Part shown: positions 26,948-35,276 of the stretch, piece by piece | Layout: each line of letters starts with the position of its first letter | Position numbering within the stretch: the first letter of the stretch is position 1 | NCBI GenBank assembly: GCA_028716385.1 | Contig: JAQUPX010000001.1 | Span: forward strand, 186,001 to 250,000 | DNA length: 64,000 nt | Reading direction: 5' to 3' | DNA from: a bacterium | GTDB taxonomy: Bacteria > Hydrothermota > UBA3073 > JACQXS01 > JAQTXJ01 | Notes under the pieces: model-generated | What the model was told of the DNA's origin: nothing | The model's input: only the letters and a program-made list of their open reading frames with translations | Databases searched by the model: none | Translations under genes and position numbers: made by a program

Positions 26948-29398
26948 ATGAATAAAACTATAAAGTTTTTATTACTAATATGTTTTGGAATAGTATTTAC
27001 GGGGAGCACCGTTTCCGAGAGGGCATTTTTTACATCTAAAGAGAAGTTTAAGATTGCAAAGACCAACGGGATAGAGCTTTCTTCTAAATTAAAGGGAGCG
27101 ACCAAAGGAGAAGTGGATACGATAACCCCGGAATTGGCTTCGCCTTTTTATATCTATCCGTCGGAATACAGAAAATCTTATAAAGCAACAAAATTTACCC
27201 CGATGTTACCCTGTTCTCTCCAACAGATTTGGGTAGGCGCAGGAGGAAGTACGGCGGGGACCAAGATATGCAGTGTTTTTGTCTGGAGTGATGCAGGAAC
27301 TTTTCCCGGGACGATATTGTTTAGCGATACTATGACTTTTGCGGCAGAATCCGCGGGTTATCTTTATTGGAATAGCCATATTTTGCCGGCTCCCATAAGA
27401 ATGGCAGGTTCTTTTTGGGTGGGAAGCAAAGAAAACGATACTTTGTTTCCAACCACAGGGTTTGATGAAACTATGAGTTTGCCTTCGCAATTTAGTTTTG
27501 ACGGCAGCAGTTGGGTAGCAGGCGATTCTATTACATTTGATTATATGAACGCGGTAGCCATAAAATACGAACTAAGCGGAACCGCCGATATAAGCGCTTC
27601 TCCGTCTCCCCTTGTGATGCAAATAACAGCTATTTCCAAAAAATCACTTTTAGCGCAACCTTCAACACCGCCGTTGCCTTTGCTGAGTGAAGACGACGAA
27701 AAATACTGGCAGGACATAGTTCCCGGGGAATTCATAATTGGGTATACCAATCAAATAGACGTTAAAAAAGCAACTTTAAAACAGATGGGTATAGCACAAA
27801 AAAGCATAACTTTGGCAGATAAAGAGCTCGGGGACAATTTCATACTTGTTAAAGTGGCAGGTACTCTCGAAGAGGAAAAAACGTTCGTAAAGAAAATGAA
27901 GGTAAAATCGAACATTGCCTCGATAGAACCTAACAGGATAATAAAACTTTTCAAAAACCCTAACGACCCTTATTTTTCTTCATACCAGTGGGACAAAAGA
28001 AGTGTTAAAGCGCCTGAGGCGTGGGTTTATGGTTGGGGGAACGACAGTATATCAATCGGGATAGTTGACCAGGGGGCGCAATATACGCACCCCGATTTGA
28101 GCGCAAGGTATACTACAGTTAAGAGGTATGACTATGTAGACAACGATGCAGACCCGATAAATGCCGTTACTGCAGAGTCGCATGGAACGCATTGTTCCGG
28201 CAATGCGGCTGCAACGGTTAATAATGGAGTAGGAATCGCAGGAATGTCAAACGCACGACTTTATTCATTAAGAGTGATGGGTTCTAGTGGTGGAGGCACG
28301 TCTACGGCAATCGGAAATGGAGTACAGTGGTGCGCGACCAATCATATAAAAATAGTATCTATGAGTATTGGAGGGGGGAGCCCTTCAAGTTTTGTTAACG
28401 CAAAATGTCAGGCAGTATGGAATGGAGGAGGGCTATTATTTGCGGCAAGCGGAAATGACGGGAAAGACACTACCGCGTATCCCGCAGCTTATGCCAATGT
28501 AATAGCAGTTGGTTCAATAGGGACAACCAATACACGGTCTTCTTTCAGTAATTATGGGAGTTATCTTGACCTTGTTGCCCCTGGTGAGAATATTTGTTCG
28601 ACTATCCCTGGGAGCACTTACGAGACCGGATGGAGTGGCACGTCTATGGCTTGTCCTCAAGCTGCAGGGGGCGCTGCGCTTGTATGGGCGGCAAACACAT
28701 CTTTAACGAATGCGCAAGTAAGGGACATTTTATGTAATACTGCAACAGACCTTGGAACTACGGGTTGGGACAAAGAATATGGTTGGGGGAAACTTAATCT
28801 CCAGGCTGCAGTGCTTGCGGCAAAGGGGTCTTCCGCTATGTCCGGCGATACGGGAATGGTTACCATTTATAATTCATCTTCTGCTACGGGAAATTTGGCC
28901 GTTTCCGGAATTACATACCACTCATCATGGATTAGCTCCGTTAGTCCGACGAGTTTCGGAATCGTACCCGGAGAGTCTGAGGGAGTTACTGTTATTGTAT
29001 TGGCGAGTCTTGAAACGGGATATTATTACGATACTTTGTTTGTTGCTTCGAATGACCCGGATAATAACCCGTATCTCGTTCCTGTTGTTCTTAAAGTGGG
29101 TGACGTCGGGACAGAAGAAATTACGGATTTTGGATTACGGAATGCGGAATTAAGTATTTTCCCGAATCCGGCTACAAAGGCATTATCTATAAAATTTGCC
29201 GTTCCTGCTTCCCAGAATGTTAGTTTGAAGATTTATAATACTGCAGGACGATTGGTAAAAACGGTTTTCGATGAAGTTAAAACGGCAGGCACATATAATC
29301 CGATAATTAATATGACAGGGATGAATTCGGGGATTTACTTTGTTTTGTTAAAAACTGGAAATCATACGATATCTAAAAAAGTGACTCTGATTAAATAA
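26948..29398 (+). CDS. Subtilisin-like serine protease with type IX sorting tail
   Basis: 816 residues. Signal peptide, an N-terminal domain (about 50-215) resembling the jelly-roll adhesion modules of this secretome, an inhibitor-like propeptide (GEFIIGYTN ... IEPNRIIKLF), then the S8 catalytic domain with Asp in IVDQGAQYTHPDL, His in SHGTHCSGNA and Ser in GTSMACPQAAG. A beta-sandwich and a type A sorting domain (SIFPNPATKALSIKF ... SGIYFVLLK) end the protein. It should be exported through type IX secretion. EITDFGLRNAEL before the tail is encoded by a GGATTACGGAATGCGGAAT-type repeat. Confidence 0.93.
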   Translation: MNKTIKFLLLICFGIVFTGSTVSERAFFTSKEKFKIAKTNGIELSSKLKGATKGEVDTITPELASPFYIYPSEYRKSYKATKFTPMLPCSLQQIWVGAGGSTAGTKICSVFVWSDAGTFPGTILFSDTMTFAAESAGYLYWNSHILPAPIRMAGSFWVGSKENDTLFPTTGFDETMSLPSQFSFDGSSWVAGDSITFDYMNAVAIKYELSGTADISASPSPLVMQITAISKKSLLAQPSTPPLPLLSEDDEKYWQDIVPGEFIIGYTNQIDVKKATLKQMGIAQKSITLADKELGDNFILVKVAGTLEEEKTFVKKMKVKSNIASIEPNRIIKLFKNPNDPYFSSYQWDKRSVKAPEAWVYGWGNDSISIGIVDQGAQYTHPDLSARYTTVKRYDYVDNDADPINAVTAESHGTHCSGNAAATVNNGVGIAGMSNARLYSLRVMGSSGGGTSTAIGNGVQWCATNHIKIVSMSIGGGSPSSFVNAKCQAVWNGGGLLFAASGNDGKDTTAYPAAYANVIAVGSIGTTNTRSSFSNYGSYLDLVAPGENICSTIPGSTYETGWSGTSMACPQAAGGAALVWAANTSLTNAQVRDILCNTATDLGTTGWDKEYGWGKLNLQAAVLAAKGSSAMSGDTGMVTIYNSSSATGNLAVSGITYHSSWISSVSPTSFGIVPGESEGVTVIVLASLETGYYYDTLFVASNDPDNNPYLVPVVLKVGDVGTEEITDFGLRNAELSIFPNPATKALSIKFAVPASQNVSLKIYNTAGRLVKTVFDEVKTAGTYNPIINMTGMNSGIYFVLLKTGNHTISKKVTLIK

Positions 29399-29421
29399 GA
29401 TTCGAATGGTTTTAATAAATG

Positions 29422-30135
29422 TTATCGAGGCTTTGCCAGATAGAATTGTCGTTTCTTTTCGGGGAATCGTTCAATAGCATAACGAAGCATAGTTCTGGGC
29501 ATAGTTTTATAGTGTTGCTTTAAGAATTGTTCTTCAAGCTCTTCGCTGCACCGTTTCCCTACTTCCCTGAGCATCCATCCAACGGCTTTATGCATTAAAT
29601 CGTGTTTGTCGTCTTTCAATATCAACGCTATTTTCAAGGTGTCTTCAGGTTTGTTTTGCATTATATAATAAAACGTAGAAAGAATCGAAATTCTTCTTTC
29701 CCAGAGATTGGAAGATTGGGCAAGTTTATAAAGAATAGACTTGTCTTTATCTTCTAAATAAGGACCAACGATTTTGTATGCAGACAAGTCAACCAAATCC
29801 CAGTTATTGATTTGTTTGGTGTTTTTAATATAGAAATTGTAGATTTCTTTCTGTTGTTTTGAATCAGCTTTTTTAAACTTTATTATGAGAATCTGCAGGC
29901 ATATTTGTCGTTCCTCGTGAATTTTGCTTTTGATTAAATCCTGCAAGTCTTTCATTGAAAGGTCGGCATATTTCTTTGCAGTCTTTTTTTGCTCAGGGAC
30001 GGTAATCCCTAAGAATATATCTCCTTCCCCGTATTCTCCTTTGCCGGTTTTAAAAAATCTCTGGTAGATTAAGGCTTTTTCTTTAGAAGCATTTTGAGTA
30101 AGTTCGGACTTAAAATCTTTAAAAAGCTTGTTCAT
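29422..30135 (-). CDS. DNA alkylation repair enzyme (AlkD-like)
   Basis: 237 residues of HEAT-like helical repeats: GITVPEQKKTAKKYADLSMKDLQDLIKSKIHEER, then NNWDLVDLSAYKIVG and WERRISILSTFYYI, the family signature. AlkD members excise bulky or positively charged alkylated bases. It lies 14 bases downstream of another HEAT protein on the same strand and converges with the protease gene. Confidence 0.88.
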   Translation of the reverse strand: MNKLFKDFKSELTQNASKEKALIYQRFFKTGKGEYGEGDIFLGITVPEQKKTAKKYADLSMKDLQDLIKSKIHEERQICLQILIIKFKKADSKQQKEIYNFYIKNTKQINNWDLVDLSAYKIVGPYLEDKDKSILYKLAQSSNLWERRISILSTFYYIMQNKPEDTLKIALILKDDKHDLMHKAVGWMLREVGKRCSEELEEQFLKQHYKTMPRTMLRYAIERFPEKKRQFYLAKPR

Positions 30136-30149
30136 AATTTATTTTTTTG

Positions 30150-30686
30150 TCAGACGGATTTATTCTTTTCAATAATTTTCAACGCTTTAACATAGACATT
30201 TTTAACGCCGTTGTTTTTTTCGCTCTTGATAATTTTCTCAAAAATCGGCAATAACTGTTTTCTGGTTTCTGGATTATTCTTGGCGATTTCCGAAAGAGCA
30301 TAAGCGGCGCACCATTTTATAACTGTAGTATTGATATTGTCATCGGTAGTGTTTTTCAAAAGATACGGAATAGCTTTAGCGGTTTTTTCCGGGTAATCTT
30401 TAGACATATTCCCAATAGCTTCCGGTACGCCCCACTTAACTCTTGGCAATTTGTAATTTATATATTCAAGAAGCGTATCAATATGCGGCGCGAGGAGTTC
30501 CGGATTTGACGTCGAAATGTGTTTCATCGCGTCGGCGCAATTCCCTTTGTCAACATCAGAAGCAGAAACAAAATACGCAACAAATTCTTTAACCGGGATT
30601 TTCTTTTGGCAAACCGCCTCGACCAGTTTCGTTTGCTTTTCTTTGGGCTTAATGTCGGATTCAAGAATTTCTTTTATTTGTTCCAT
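30150..30686 (-). CDS. HEAT-repeat protein
   Basis: 178 residues of short paired helices (DAMKHISTSNPELLAPHIDTLLEYI; WGVPEAIGNMSKDYPEKTAKAIPYLL; AAYALSEIAKNNPETRKQLLPIFEKII). Likely a binding scaffold; precedes alkD. The start at 30686 (MEQIKE) follows AAAAAGGAAAG; the longer frame reads through an upstream palindrome. Confidence 0.75.
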   Translation of the reverse strand: MEQIKEILESDIKPKEKQTKLVEAVCQKKIPVKEFVAYFVSASDVDKGNCADAMKHISTSNPELLAPHIDTLLEYINYKLPRVKWGVPEAIGNMSKDYPEKTAKAIPYLLKNTTDDNINTTVIKWCAAYALSEIAKNNPETRKQLLPIFEKIIKSEKNNGVKNVYVKALKIIEKNKSV

Positions 30687-30713
30687 ATCTTTCCTTTTTG
30701 AAAAATATGCTAA

Positions 30714-30745
30714 GGGTAGATAGGAGCATGTGCTCCTATCTACCC
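30714..30745. repeat. 32-nt near-perfect palindrome
   Basis: 15-bp arms, GGGTAGATAGGAGCA and TGCTCCTATCTACCC, around TG. It sits 28 bases upstream of the HEAT gene start, so it would form a strong hairpin in the leader. A GATAGGGC/GCCCTATC hairpin at 37774-37795 looks related. Confidence 0.85.
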
Positions 30746-30820
30746 AATACCTTAAATTCATTGCAATTATTTGTCAATTTTTTATTGACAGTATTGCTTA
30801 CTTAATATAACAATGAATAT

Positions 30821-30955
30821 ATGAAAAAGTTAATAACCGTTTTGTGTTTCATTGTGGTTGTGGCATTGCTTGCATACGGAATTAAATCGGGGCAAGTGTC
30901 GGAAGTAGAAACAAATGCCGATTACCTTTGCCTCTCTTGCATCGGGATAGGATAA
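30821..30955 (+). CDS. 44-residue membrane peptide with CLSC motif
   Basis: MKKLITVLCFIVVVALLAYGI is a single membrane helix or signal anchor, followed by about 15 polar residues and the end YLCLSCIGIG. The C-x-x-C pair at the very C-terminus would lie outside the cytoplasm. TTGACA at 30785 with TATAAC at 30806 may be its promoter (short spacer). It lies just ahead of the membrane polyferredoxin gene, suggesting a redox or metal role. Too short for many gene callers. Confidence 0.6.
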   Translation: MKKLITVLCFIVVVALLAYGIKSGQVSEVETNADYLCLSCIGIG

Positions 30956-30961
30956 ACTAAG

Positions 30962-30992
30962 TACCCTCAAGCTGGGAAGCTTGAGTTACAAT
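30962..30992 (+). repeat. Direct repeat hairpin CTCAAGCT..AGCTTGAG, copy 1
   Basis: TACCCTCAAGCT, loop, AAGCTTGAGTTACAAT. Followed 71 bases on by copy 2. Confidence 0.8.
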
Positions 30993-31032
30993 ACAAAAAG
31001 ATAGGGTAAACTAATTTTAATGAATTATTAAC

Positions 31033-31062
31033 TACCCTCAAGCTAGAAGCTTGAGTTACAAT
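31033..31062 (+). repeat. Direct repeat hairpin CTCAAGCT..AGCTTGAG, copy 2
   Basis: Same as copy 1 with a changed loop. It ends 3 bases before the ATG of the polyferredoxin gene, taking the place where a ribosome site should be. Confidence 0.8.
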
Positions 31063-31065
31063 TCT

Positions 31066-31917
31066 ATGTATAGAAAACTTGTTCAGTTTGGGTTTTTCTT
31101 ATTAACAAACAGCAATTTCCATAAGACCATTTACCAAGGGAGGACAAAACAATTGTGTATCCCGGGGCTTCATTGTTACGCCTGTCCTTTAACCAGAGTC
31201 TCCTGTCCTATGGGGTCGTTCCAGCATTTTATCGCGATGAAACAGTTTCCGTTATACGTTTTTGGGTTTATCGGGACGCTGGGAGTTGTATGGGGAAGAC
31301 TGGCTTGCGGATTCTTTTGTCCGTTTGGCTTAGTCCAGGAACTTTTATACAAAATAAAGACCTATAAAATAAAACTTGCAAAGGTATTTAACTACGGGAA
31401 ATATGTGATACTTTTCGGCGTTGCCATTATAGTCGTATGGATAACCGGCGACCCTTGGTTTTGTAAAATCTGCCCGTCGGGGATACTTGCCGGTGGTATA
31501 CCGCAGGTGTTAATTGACAAGGAATTAAGACCTCTTTTAGGGTGGCTGTTTTATATGAAATACACGATTATTTTATTGGTAATAATAGGGTCTATATTCA
31601 TTAAAAGAGTGTTCTGCAGAACTATGTGTCCGCTTGGAGCGATGTGGGGATTATTTAATAAAATTAGTTTTATGAAGCTTGCAGTAGATAAAGATAAATG
31701 TATTCAATGCGGTATGTGTGAAAAAGTTTGTCCTACGGATGTTAAAATGTATGAAGCGGTAGATAACCCCGGAGTAGCAAACACGCCGGAATGCGTGAGA
31801 TGTTTTAGCTGCAAATCCATATGTCCGATGAATGCGATAGAAGTTAACGCCACCGGCACTTGTAAGCACATTGAAGACAACGTTTCGCCTCAGCAATCGC
31901 CAACTCCTGCGAACTAA
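31066..31917 (+). CDS. Membrane polyferredoxin (NapH/YccM-like)
   Basis: 283 residues. Membrane segments (PLYVFGFIGTLGVVWGRLACGFFCP; YVILFGVAIIVVWI; YTIILLVIIGSIFI) alternate with Cys motifs CYACPLTRVSCPMG, CGFFCPFG, CKICPSG and CRTMCPLGAMW. Two C-terminal 4Fe-4S motifs follow: CIQCGMCEKVCP and CVRCFSCKSICP. It should pass electrons across or along the inner membrane. The last 74 bases overlap the flavoprotein gene on the other strand. The start is uncertain because a repeat replaces the ribosome site. Confidence 0.85.
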   Translation: MYRKLVQFGFFLLTNSNFHKTIYQGRTKQLCIPGLHCYACPLTRVSCPMGSFQHFIAMKQFPLYVFGFIGTLGVVWGRLACGFFCPFGLVQELLYKIKTYKIKLAKVFNYGKYVILFGVAIIVVWITGDPWFCKICPSGILAGGIPQVLIDKELRPLLGWLFYMKYTIILLVIIGSIFIKRVFCRTMCPLGAMWGLFNKISFMKLAVDKDKCIQCGMCEKVCPTDVKMYEAVDNPGVANTPECVRCFSCKSICPMNAIEVNATGTCKHIEDNVSPQQSPTPAN

Positions 31918-33562
31918 CCTGTTCAACTTCCTTGAAGTTTTTCCTGTCTTTGATTAGCGTTAAACTGATTCTCTTTTTCTCAACGGGGTTCTTTTGAGTC
32001 CACGCTGCATCAGGTAAATTAGCCGGAGTGTAAGGTTCAACGAAACTCAACATTTCTTCCAGTTTGGCTTTGAATCCACGCAAATATATGTCAATTTCTT
32101 TTGCGCCTTTCTTGCCCATTACGATAGCGTCTATGGCTATACGGGGTCCCGTAACAAAATCTCCTCCTGCAAATATATTAGGAACGGAAGTTTTTGAACT
32201 TACTTTACTGATGTCTTTTGTTCTGTTGTTCGGGATTTGGATTTTGATTTCATTCGTAAAGGAAGCTTCTCTTGTTTGCCCGATAGCGATAATTATATTA
32301 TCACAATCAATGGTCATAGTGGTTTTATCATCAAATACGGGTTTGAAATTACCTTTTTTATCAAAGACCGAGATGCATTTTTTAAACTCTACTCCCGACA
32401 CTTTTCCGTCTTTTTCTATTATTTTTTTAGGCCCCCAACTGTTATGAATTTTGATTCCTTCATCCAGGCTTTCTTCAACTTCCGGAGGGCAGGCGGGCAT
32501 CTCTTTGCGGGACTCAAGACAGATTAGATTAACTTCTTTAGCGTTTAACCTGAAAGCGGTTCTTGCCGCATCAATGGCAACATTACCTCCTCCGATTACG
32601 AGGGTTCTTTTGTTGGGAAAAGATTCAAATCCGGAAGGATTGTTTGGTTTAGTTGCTTTTAAGAAATCTATACCGTAATAAACTCCGGATGAGTTTTCTC
32701 CTTCTATGTTAAGTTTTTGAGCGCTGCCCGTTCCCGTTGCTATAAAGACGGCATCGAAGTCTTTTTTTAACGTATCAAAGGAGACATCTTTCCCGACTTC
32801 TACTCCCGATTTTATTGTAATTCCGGAATCTTCAATTGTTTTTGTTTCCTTCGAGAGAGCGTCTTTTGGCAGTCTGTATTCGGGAATGGAAATTCTCAGC
32901 ATCCCACCCATTTCTTTTTCTTTTTCAAAAATCGTAACGGCGTATCCTTTTTTTCGTAACTCGTAAGCGCAGGTAAGTCCTGCGGGCCCGCCGCCGATTA
33001 CGGCAATTTTTTTAGATTTTAGATTTTGGTCCGCCTCAAGCGGATTGGAATTTGGAATTATTTTTTGAGTTGCGTATTCGCTGATAGCTCTTTTAAGTTG
33101 TCTTATTGCGATTGGGCTTTCGATGCCTTTTCGCGAGCATTTTGCTTCGCAGGGAGCGGGACAAATTCTGCTGAGCGTCCCAACAAAAGGAGTCACGTTT
33201 GAAATAACTTTATACGCTTCGTCAAAATTATTATTGGCTAAAAGTGAGACATATTCCGATACTCTAACATGTGCAGGACAACCGTCTTCGCAAGGGGAAG
33301 AAAGATAAAAAGGCCCCTTGTATGCGTCTATAATGTTGGCAACCCAGATTATAAACCATGCGAATAAAATTCCTATGAACCATGGGTTGAACCCTGTCCA
33401 TATCATTCTTAAGAACCATATTGACAGGAAAAACAACAGAAAGATAAAAATTCCTGCGCCCCATCTTTTTCTGTATAATTGACCTAACCCCGGAATAATA
33501 GAAAGTATACCTGCGATTAATCTTTTTTTTCCGCCTGAGGCGGATTTCGTTTCACTCAACAT
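31844..33562 (-). CDS. Membrane-anchored GltD-like flavoprotein oxidoreductase
   Basis: 572 residues. Residues 1-75 hold hydrophobic segments (AGILSIIPGLGQLY then GIFIFLLFFLSIWFL and WFIGILFAWFIIWVANI). A GltD/DPYD-type module follows: Cys clusters SPCEDGCPAHVRV and CPAPCEAKCSR for 4Fe-4S, FAD site IGGGPAGLTCAYEL, NAD(P)H site IGGGNVAIDAARTA, and NIFAGGDFVTGP. The end CLQCAYKC could bind a further cluster. Ordinary GltD is soluble; here the fusion suggests electron transfer to a membrane partner such as the convergent polyferredoxin. Start 33562 follows AAAGGAGAAAAA. Two TCCGCCT-type palindromes are translated inside it. Confidence 0.85.
   Translation of the reverse strand: MLSETKSASGGKKRLIAGILSIIPGLGQLYRKRWGAGIFIFLLFFLSIWFLRMIWTGFNPWFIGILFAWFIIWVANIIDAYKGPFYLSSPCEDGCPAHVRVSEYVSLLANNNFDEAYKVISNVTPFVGTLSRICPAPCEAKCSRKGIESPIAIRQLKRAISEYATQKIIPNSNPLEADQNLKSKKIAVIGGGPAGLTCAYELRKKGYAVTIFEKEKEMGGMLRISIPEYRLPKDALSKETKTIEDSGITIKSGVEVGKDVSFDTLKKDFDAVFIATGTGSAQKLNIEGENSSGVYYGIDFLKATKPNNPSGFESFPNKRTLVIGGGNVAIDAARTAFRLNAKEVNLICLESRKEMPACPPEVEESLDEGIKIHNSWGPKKIIEKDGKVSGVEFKKCISVFDKKGNFKPVFDDKTTMTIDCDNIIIAIGQTREASFTNEIKIQIPNNRTKDISKVSSKTSVPNIFAGGDFVTGPRIAIDAIVMGKKGAKEIDIYLRGFKAKLEEMLSFVEPYTPANLPDAAWTQKNPVEKKRISLTLIKDRKNFKEVEQVSSQELAIAEAKRCLQCAYKCRWR
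33030..33044. repeat. Palindrome TCCGCCTCAAGCGGA inside a CDS
   Basis: In-frame copy of the dispersed family, translated within NSNPLEADQNLKSKK just before the FAD-binding motif. Adjacent TTTTAGATTTTAGATTTTGG is also repeat-like. The insert falls in a linker. Confidence 0.75.
33530..33544. repeat. Palindrome TCCGCCTGAGGCGGA inside a CDS
   Basis: Translated as SASGG near residue 8 of the flavoprotein, ahead of the first membrane segment. Confidence 0.75.
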
Positions 33563-33585
33563 TTTTTCTCCTTTGTTATGTGCAT

Positions 33586-34671
33586 TTATTTCCATACCCC
33601 CGCTATTTTTTTGCCACAAAATTTACATTTACCGTTAACCATTATATCGTTTTCCATTACATAATACCCTTTACGTTTTATTACTATTCTTTTACAACTC
33701 GGGCAATAAGTATTTTCGGATGCGTTGCCCGGTATGTTTCCTATGTATACGTATTTTAATCCTGCTTTTTTGGCTATCTTATATGCTTTTTCAAGTGTCG
33801 TTACGGGTGTGGGAGGCAAGTCTTTTAATTTGTACATAGGCCAGAATCTTGAGAAATGCAAAGGAACATCTGCTCCCAAACTATCGCGTATCCATTCGCA
33901 CATTTTTCGTATACTTGCGGAATCGTCATTCTTTGTCGGGATAATAAGGTTCGTTATTTCAAGCCATACTCCTTCTTTTTTTAGTATTTTCAAACTTTGC
34001 AAAACAGGTGCCAAACTTCCCAGACACATTTCCTGGTAATATTCTTCCGTGAATCCTTTTAAGTCTATATTGGCGGCATCGAGATATTTACAAAGTTCTT
34101 TTAACGGTTCGGGGTTGATGTATCCCGATGAGTGCATCGTATTTTTAAGCCCTGCTTTGTGAGCAAGTTGAACGATGTCAAACATATACTCGTAAAAGAT
34201 GGTAGGTTCGGAATAAGTAAAAGCAAGAGAAAGACAGCCGTTTTCTTTTGCGGATTTTACGATTTCGTCCGGCTGCATAGGGATGTTAAGAGTATGTTCG
34301 GGAAAGGATTGAGAAATGTCCCAGTTCTGGCAGAACTTGCATTTCAAGTTACAACCGGCGGTTGCAATGGAGAAAGCCGTGCTGCCGGGAAGGAAATGGA
34401 ATAAGGGTTTCTTTTCTATAGGGTCTATATTTACCGCGCAGGGTAACCCGTAAACCATAGTGAATAGTTTGCCGTCTTTGTTTTCCCTGACTCCGCAGAG
34501 TCCTCTTTGAGCGGGGTTAATTATACAGCGTCTCGGACAAAGGGTGCATTGGGTTAATTTGTTTTCAAGGGATTCCCAGTATTTTGCAGGAAAAGGGGTG
34601 ATTTTAGTTTCCTCGGCAAAGAGTGCAGAAATAGATACCAGAGATAAAGCTACAAACAAAAACATTCTCAT
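33586..34671 (-). CDS. AmrS-type radical SAM protein with apparent signal peptide
   Basis: 361 residues. AmmeMemoRadiSam-system radical SAM family: Cys motif CTLCPRRC, GLCGVRENKDGKL, the radical SAM triad in AGCNLKCKFCQNWDISQ, FTYSEPTIFYEY and HFSRFWPMYKL. A C-terminal zinc-ribbon-like part has CPSCKRI and CKFCGKKIAG. Oddity: it begins MRMFLFVALSLVSISALFAEE, which looks like a signal peptide, though radical SAM chemistry needs cytoplasmic reductants. The AMMECR1 and Memo partners are absent. ATG at 34671 or 34665; the longer frame is repeat-derived. The stop lies 23 bases before the flavoprotein start. Confidence 0.88.
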   Translation of the reverse strand: MRMFLFVALSLVSISALFAEETKITPFPAKYWESLENKLTQCTLCPRRCIINPAQRGLCGVRENKDGKLFTMVYGLPCAVNIDPIEKKPLFHFLPGSTAFSIATAGCNLKCKFCQNWDISQSFPEHTLNIPMQPDEIVKSAKENGCLSLAFTYSEPTIFYEYMFDIVQLAHKAGLKNTMHSSGYINPEPLKELCKYLDAANIDLKGFTEEYYQEMCLGSLAPVLQSLKILKKEGVWLEITNLIIPTKNDDSASIRKMCEWIRDSLGADVPLHFSRFWPMYKLKDLPPTPVTTLEKAYKIAKKAGLKYVYIGNIPGNASENTYCPSCKRIVIKRKGYYVMENDIMVNGKCKFCGKKIAGVWK

Positions 34672-34780
34672 TTTTTGTCCACGAATGAACACAAATTTAC
34701 ACAAATTTTTCATAAACTAACCTTTTGTCCGCGAATCCGGCAAAAGATTCCGGACTATAGTAAGCACGAATTTACCATGC

Positions 34781-35266
34781 CTAACGGCAGGCAGGCGCAA
34801 ATTTTTCACAAATCAATCTTTTCCACTCAAGTTTGCTGTTGCCAAAATTTAGTATAAGTCCTAATTGCAAATTAGAGGCTTTTAAATAATTTAAAAGCTG
34901 TGATTCTTCTATAGAAGTAATTTTATTTAATGCTTTTATTTCAACTATAATTTTTTCAAAACAGAAAAAATCGGCAATATACTCTTTTTTTAGAACAATG
35001 TTTCCATATTTTATTAGGAGTTTTTTTTGAGCCTCGTAAGGTATTTGTTTGTTTTTGAATTCAATTTCCAGGGCTTCTTGGTATACGGGTTCTAAAAACC
35101 CTCTTCCAAGAATTTTTGATACTTCCATTGCGGCCCCTACAATTTGATAAACCTCTTCCTGAAATATTATATCTTTTTTACATTCGTGTTCATTCGCGTT
35201 CATTCGCGGAAGGCTCGTTTCTTTTTCTGTTAAATTATGTTTTTTATTAGTTTGTAGTTCGTTCAT
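34781..35266 (-). CDS. GxxExxY protein (second copy)
   Basis: 161 residues, or 140 from the internal Met of MNANEHE at 35203. Family motif GRGFLEPVYQEAL; nuclease-like core EYIADFFCFEKIIVEIKAL; LGLILNFG near the end. The MNANEHE start is encoded by an ACGCGAATGAACACGAATG repeat, and the region downstream contains inverted CATTCGTG/CGCGGAC units with a palindrome inserted (34778-34795). It lies 10 bases after the selenoprotein-like gene. Confidence 0.85.
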   Translation of the reverse strand: MNELQTNKKHNLTEKETSLPRMNANEHECKKDIIFQEEVYQIVGAAMEVSKILGRGFLEPVYQEALEIEFKNKQIPYEAQKKLLIKYGNIVLKKEYIADFFCFEKIIVEIKALNKITSIEESQLLNYLKASNLQLGLILNFGNSKLEWKRLICEKFAPACR

Positions 35267-35276
35267 TAGAATTTTT

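Noticed and set aside
30962-31062. CRISPR array
   Set aside because: Only two copies of a palindromic unit with one 41-base gap, and no cas genes; better explained as dispersed hairpins.
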